The translations under genes were made by a program, and so were the position numbers. Of a stretch of DNA of 64,000 nucleotides, positions 61,065 through 64,000 are shown one piece after another. The DNA is from Fredinandcohnia quinoae. Lineage in GTDB: Bacteria; Bacillota; Bacilli; Bacillales; Bacillaceae_L. The stretch spans positions 62,001 through 126,000 of the forward strand of contig NZ_JAKTTI010000006.1 in the NCBI RefSeq assembly GCF_022427965.1, written 5' to 3'. The notes under the pieces were generated by a model. The model searched no databases, was not told the DNA's origin, and saw nothing but the letters and a program-made list of their open reading frames with translations. Each line of letters starts with the position of its first letter. Within the stretch, counting starts at the first letter, position 1.

Positions 61065-62267
61065 CTATTCCTTTGAATCTCCTTGTCCTGCATTCACCTT
61101 TTCAGCCTGCCAGTAATATTCAGCAAACACATCCGCAATTGCAGCGGCCGATCTTCTTAATTCTTCAAAATTATTATCAACCCCACCAAACTCGATAAGC
61201 ATAGCATTGCCAGATTTGTCCTGGTTATAAACCCCGTTATTTCCTGGACCACCTTGTTCATAAATTGCTTCACTTAATCCAGGGTATTTTTTCTTAATGA
61301 TTTGAAGTAATTCATTTGCTAAAGCCAAGTTTTTTTCAAAATGAGGATTTTCTGTCCCTACTACAAATGCAATTTTCGCATAGGATTTCCCGTTAATTAT
61401 AACGGTTGACTTCTCTTTTCGTTTATCATCACGATGAATATCGATAAAATAATTTAAATCACGATTATTTGTCATCGCTGAAGCAAATAGCTCACCAGAT
61501 GCTTTATAGGATTGGTACCAATTATATCCTTTTTTATTCCGATAAGTGAGCATATTAGTCTTGTTAACTTCAGTCCCTAGACCTCGTGCTTTTAATTCCT
61601 CACTGAGCATTTCACCTACTTTTGTGACATTTACTGTATTATGAACTGCATTATTTGGTTTAGAAGTATCTACTCCCTTTAAATGTGGAAAATAAGATTC
61701 CCACGAATGCGTATGGTAAATATAAACAACCTTTTTATCACCTGTTGTCATTGCTGGTGGTGGATTTTTGTCATCTTGTGGCTTTTCTAGCTGCTCTAAA
61801 TTTTGGGTTGCTATTTCCCGTTCTTCTAGTAATATATCTAATGGTGGTGGGGATTCTATCGGTATATCGGTATAATTCGTGCCTTCTCCCGCAACAAGAA
61901 TTTTTCCATCAAATAATGAGAATGCCGGCAATTCCCTGCCTAATAAGCTTCTTGGATCGTCTAGGTTAATATTTGTTGCGGCTTTAAAGATAGTGGCTGC
62001 ATAATTCGGCTTTTCACTAGATTCAGGTAAACTTTGTACAAAATATTGATTTTCGTATCCTAACAGATGGATTAGTGCCTCACCTGATAAATGTGATGTA
62101 ATATCACTTATAGATGAAGATGATAATCTAAATTCCGGTTTCAACGAAACGATAGCTCCGGTTATTGAAAACAACATAATAAAGCCAACTATTAAAAATA
62201 GAATTCCTTTTACAATACTTGTCCCTTGTATTGATACCATCAGACCCTGGCTTTTATAACTCCTCAT
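61065..62267 (-). CDS. spoIIP: Stage II sporulation protein P
   Basis: 400 residues from ATG 62267 (GAGGGGG). N-terminal membrane anchor (about 18-42), then the peptidoglycan-degrading domain with YIYHTHSWESY, NYFIDIHRDD and LIEFGGVDN, the zinc/catalytic segments of the amidase. With SpoIID and SpoIIM it thins septal wall for engulfment. Lies between gpr and yqxA as in B. subtilis. Confidence 0.95.
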   Translation of the reverse strand: MRSYKSQGLMVSIQGTSIVKGILFLIVGFIMLFSITGAIVSLKPEFRLSSSSISDITSHLSGEALIHLLGYENQYFVQSLPESSEKPNYAATIFKAATNINLDDPRSLLGRELPAFSLFDGKILVAGEGTNYTDIPIESPPPLDILLEEREIATQNLEQLEKPQDDKNPPPAMTTGDKKVVYIYHTHSWESYFPHLKGVDTSKPNNAVHNTVNVTKVGEMLSEELKARGLGTEVNKTNMLTYRNKKGYNWYQSYKASGELFASAMTNNRDLNYFIDIHRDDKRKEKSTVIINGKSYAKIAFVVGTENPHFEKNLALANELLQIIKKKYPGLSEAIYEQGGPGNNGVYNQDKSGNAMLIEFGGVDNNFEELRRSAAAIADVFAEYYWQAEKVNAGQGDSKE

Positions 62268-62279
62268 ACAGTTCCCCCT

Positions 62280-62316
62280 CAAAGCTTGTCTATCATATAA
62301 TTATGTACAAGCTTTG
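62280..62316 (-). other. Inverted repeat next to the spoIIP ribosome binding site
   Basis: CAAAGCTTGT (62307-62316 read on the minus strand) and ACAAGCTTTG (62280-62289) form a 10-bp stem with a 17-base loop, ending directly at the AGGGGG of spoIIP. No T-run. It may mark mRNA processing or limit access to the ribosome site. Confidence 0.5.
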
Positions 62317-62343
62317 ATTGGTAGAACTAAAATGATAGATTTA

Positions 62344-63471
62344 TTAATGTGTATATGCGCCTGTTGCATCCTGATCTATTTCAGTATGGAGGGCCGCATT
62401 TAAACCTCCCGCTATCACATTTGCCATATCCTCAATAAATACATCTACTTCCTTCGGTGTGACCATTAAATTATGTCCAAGTGGTGATAGCACCTCGTGA
62501 ATTAATTTTCTTTTTTCATCATCTGGTAGATTTCCCACTATACCTAAAAATGTATTACGTTCTTTTTCATCAGGTAGGTCTTCATCTGTTAAAACACGTT
62601 TTTCACCAAAGGACATTCCTGCGGGCACGAGTGCACGGGAGGGCTTATCTCCTTCTCTTAATTCTCTTCCAAAATGCTTTAAAATAAAGTCAATTGAATC
62701 ACTTGCAATAGTTACTGCATCAACTACAGTTGGTATTCCAATTGCGATAACAGGAATCCCTAGAGAATCTTGACTTAATTCCTTTCGTTTGTTACCAACA
62801 CCAGAACCAGGATGTATTCCAGTATCTGAAATTTGAATGGTTGTATTGACTCGTTCAATCGAGCGTGATGCTAGTGCATCAATTGCAATCACAAAATCTG
62901 GCTTTGCTTGTTCAATGACACCATAAATGATGTCACTTGTTTCAATCCCTGTTATCCCCATAACTCCAGGCGCAATCGCGCAGACCGAACGGAATCCCTC
63001 TTGTACATTCTCAGGTTGTAGATTAAATAAATGTCTTGTGACTAAAAGATTTTCCACAGCTATCGGCCCCAATGCGTCTGGTGTAACATTCCAGTTACCG
63101 AGCCCTACTACTAAACAGCTCGCATCCTTACCAATTCCCATGTTTTTTAGAAAATGACTAAACTCCTTAGCAAATACATCTTGAACCTTTTGCTGTAACT
63201 CAGAATCCTTCTGACGTATTCCTTGAATTTCTAATGTTAAGTACTTTCCTTTTTTCTTGCCAACTTCATTTGCACCTTCTTCAGATATTTCAACAGTTGA
63301 TATTTTTATCCCATCTTCTTCTCTTTCTTTTATAATAACGCCCTCAATATTTGAAATGGACTGTTGATCTTGTTTACTTGTCTTATTCCGTTCCTCTACA
63401 GCCATATTATGTGCTTCTGTCGCCAAATCTGTTCGAACCGAATACATACTCAAATCAAGTTGTTCACCCAT
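62344..63471 (-). CDS. gpr: Germination protease Gpr
   Basis: 375 residues from ATG 63471 (GGAGG upstream). The N-terminal pro-segment, up to about [11 protein letters not shown], contains the self-cleavage region resembling the SASP cut site. The core has [12 protein letters not shown] and [16 protein letters not shown]. Degrades small acid-soluble spore proteins at germination. Made in the forespore; a sigma-F/G-like promoter precedes it. Confidence 0.96.
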   Translation of the reverse strand: MGEQLDLSMYSVRTDLATEAHNMAVEERNKTSKQDQQSISNIEGVIIKEREEDGIKISTVEISEEGANEVGKKKGKYLTLEIQGIRQKDSELQQKVQDVFAKEFSHFLKNMGIGKDASCLVVGLGNWNVTPDALGPIAVENLLVTRHLFNLQPENVQEGFRSVCAIAPGVMGITGIETSDIIYGVIEQAKPDFVIAIDALASRSIERVNTTIQISDTGIHPGSGVGNKRKELSQDSLGIPVIAIGIPTVVDAVTIASDSIDFILKHFGRELREGDKPSRALVPAGMSFGEKRVLTDEDLPDEKERNTFLGIVGNLPDDEKRKLIHEVLSPLGHNLMVTPKEVDVFIEDMANVIAGGLNAALHTEIDQDATGAYTH

Positions 63472-63502
63472 GACATAACCTCCCAATTTTGCTTTATTAT
63501 TC

Positions 63503-63532
63503 TATCTTTACCTGTTCAATTGGTGTTCATTC
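63503..63532 (-). promoter_or_regulatory. Possible sigma-F/G promoter of gpr
   Basis: GAATG (63528-63532), 15-bp spacer, GGTAAAGATA (63503-63512). The -10 matches GGNRANAHTR at all but one position; the -35 is weaker. gpr is sigma-F and sigma-G dependent in B. subtilis. Confidence 0.45.
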
Positions 63533-63565
63533 ATTTTATATTCTTTTTGAAAGGTCAAGATGCTA

Positions 63566-63594
63566 TTGCAATATTGACTTCAGTTTGATAGAAT
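63566..63594 (+). promoter_or_regulatory. Sigma-A promoter of rpsT
   Basis: TTGCAA (63566-63571), 17-bp spacer, TAGAAT (63589-63594). This leaves a leader of about 110 nt before rpsT. Confidence 0.6.
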
Positions 63595-63713
63595 ATCATT
63601 TGTTCGTACTTCAGAATTCACGTAAGATATTCTGATTATTAACCGCAGGGAAAACCTAATTTCGTATATGATTGATCGCTTAGATCATCTTGATATTCGC
63701 GGGAGGTGAAAGT

Positions 63714-63980
63714 ATGCCAAATATTAAATCAGCTATTAAACGCGTTAAAACAAATGATGCAAGCCGTGCACAGAACGCAACAGTTAAATCAGCTATGCGT
63801 ACTGCTGTAAAAAACTTCGAAGCAGTTGTTGCTAACAACGATGCAGAGAATGCAAAAGCAGCTTATGTAACTGCAGCTAGCAAGCTTGACAAAGCAGCTC
63901 AAAAAGGTCTTATTCATAAAAATGTTGCAGACCGCCAAAAATCTCGTCTAGCAAAAAAATTAAATACAGTTAACGCATAA
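63714..63980 (+). CDS. rpsT: 30S ribosomal protein S20
   Basis: 88 residues, basic and helical: [20 protein letters not shown] at the start, [25 protein letters not shown] at the end (conserved S20 tail). ATG 63714 follows GGGAGGTG; the eight earlier in-frame residues overlap that site. Primary 16S rRNA binder. Divergent from gpr. Confidence 0.97.
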   Translation: MPNIKSAIKRVKTNDASRAQNATVKSAMRTAVKNFEAVVANNDAENAKAAYVTAASKLDKAAQKGLIHKNVADRQKSRLAKKLNTVNA

Positions 63981-64000
63981 AGAAAAAACGACTCAATCGA

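Overview
The window is chromosomal DNA from a low-GC, endospore-forming member of the Bacillaceae. The evidence is gene content and order: pst operon, pbpA, sodA, ispG, zur, nfo, cshB, ispH, cccA, sigA-dnaG, ppsR-ccpN, glyQS, recO, era-cdd-dgkA-ybeY-yqfF-phoH, yqfCD, yqeZ-floA, rpsU, mtaB, dnaJ-dnaK-grpE-hrcA, hemW, lepA, spoIIP, gpr and rpsT follow the Bacillus subtilis yqg-yqf-yqe region almost gene for gene. Sporulation genes (spoIIP, gpr, yqfC, yqfD, yqxA, yqfZ) and strong AGGAGG-type ribosome binding sites agree. No tRNA, rRNA, CRISPR array, prophage or transposase gene was seen.

Layout. 1-0.5 kb: 3' end of a chemotaxis receptor. 0.6-5.8 kb: phosphate operon pstS-pstC-pstA-pstB-pstB-phoU behind a four-repeat PhoP box. 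5.9-14.5 kb: PBP2A, an MFS protein, Mn-superoxide dismutase, a Na/Pi transporter with a PhoU-like tail, a DUF1189 protein, a LysM protein and IspG. 14.7-24.4 kb: YqfX, zinc uptake and regulation (znuC-znuB-zur), YqfU, endonuclease IV, CshB, a YqfQ/VrrA-like protein, IspH, YqfO and TrmK. 24.4-37.6 kb: cytochrome c550, an acyl-CoA dehydrogenase with a cre site over its start point, a membrane protein, the sigA-dnaG operon, ppsR-ccpN, a T-box glyQS operon, recO, yqzL and era. 37.6-48.5 kb: cdd to phoH, yqfDC, a sigma-W operon (yqeZ-floA-small membrane protein), yqeY-rpsU and a second Na/Pi transporter. 48.6-64 kb: deoC, the CIRCE-controlled dnaK operon, hemW, lepA, yqxA, spoIIP, gpr and rpsT.

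How the genes work together. Phosphate supply is covered by the ABC importer and two Na/Pi-type transporters. ccpN and ppsR link to gluconeogenic control. The hrcA-grpE-dnaK-dnaJ operon shows its promoter, CIRCE, an hrcA-grpE hairpin, a terminator and a second promoter before dnaJ. sigA-dnaG has a sigma-H-like promoter, and gpr a sigma-F/G-like one.

The region is mostly housekeeping. No new enzymatic or defence system was found. The least explained parts are non-coding. Two dispersed repeat families occur. Family A is a structured ~120 nt element right after the stop codons of ispG and dnaK, in the same orientation as the gene, followed by an intrinsic terminator, with compensatory base changes between copies. 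Family B is a 143-186 bp element with terminal inverted repeats; one copy lies between the glyQS T-box and glyQ, the other between yqzL and era. A YqfO lacking the usual inserted domain and a possible short orphan transcript near 30.2 kb also deserve a look. Promoter and terminator calls come from reading motifs by eye.
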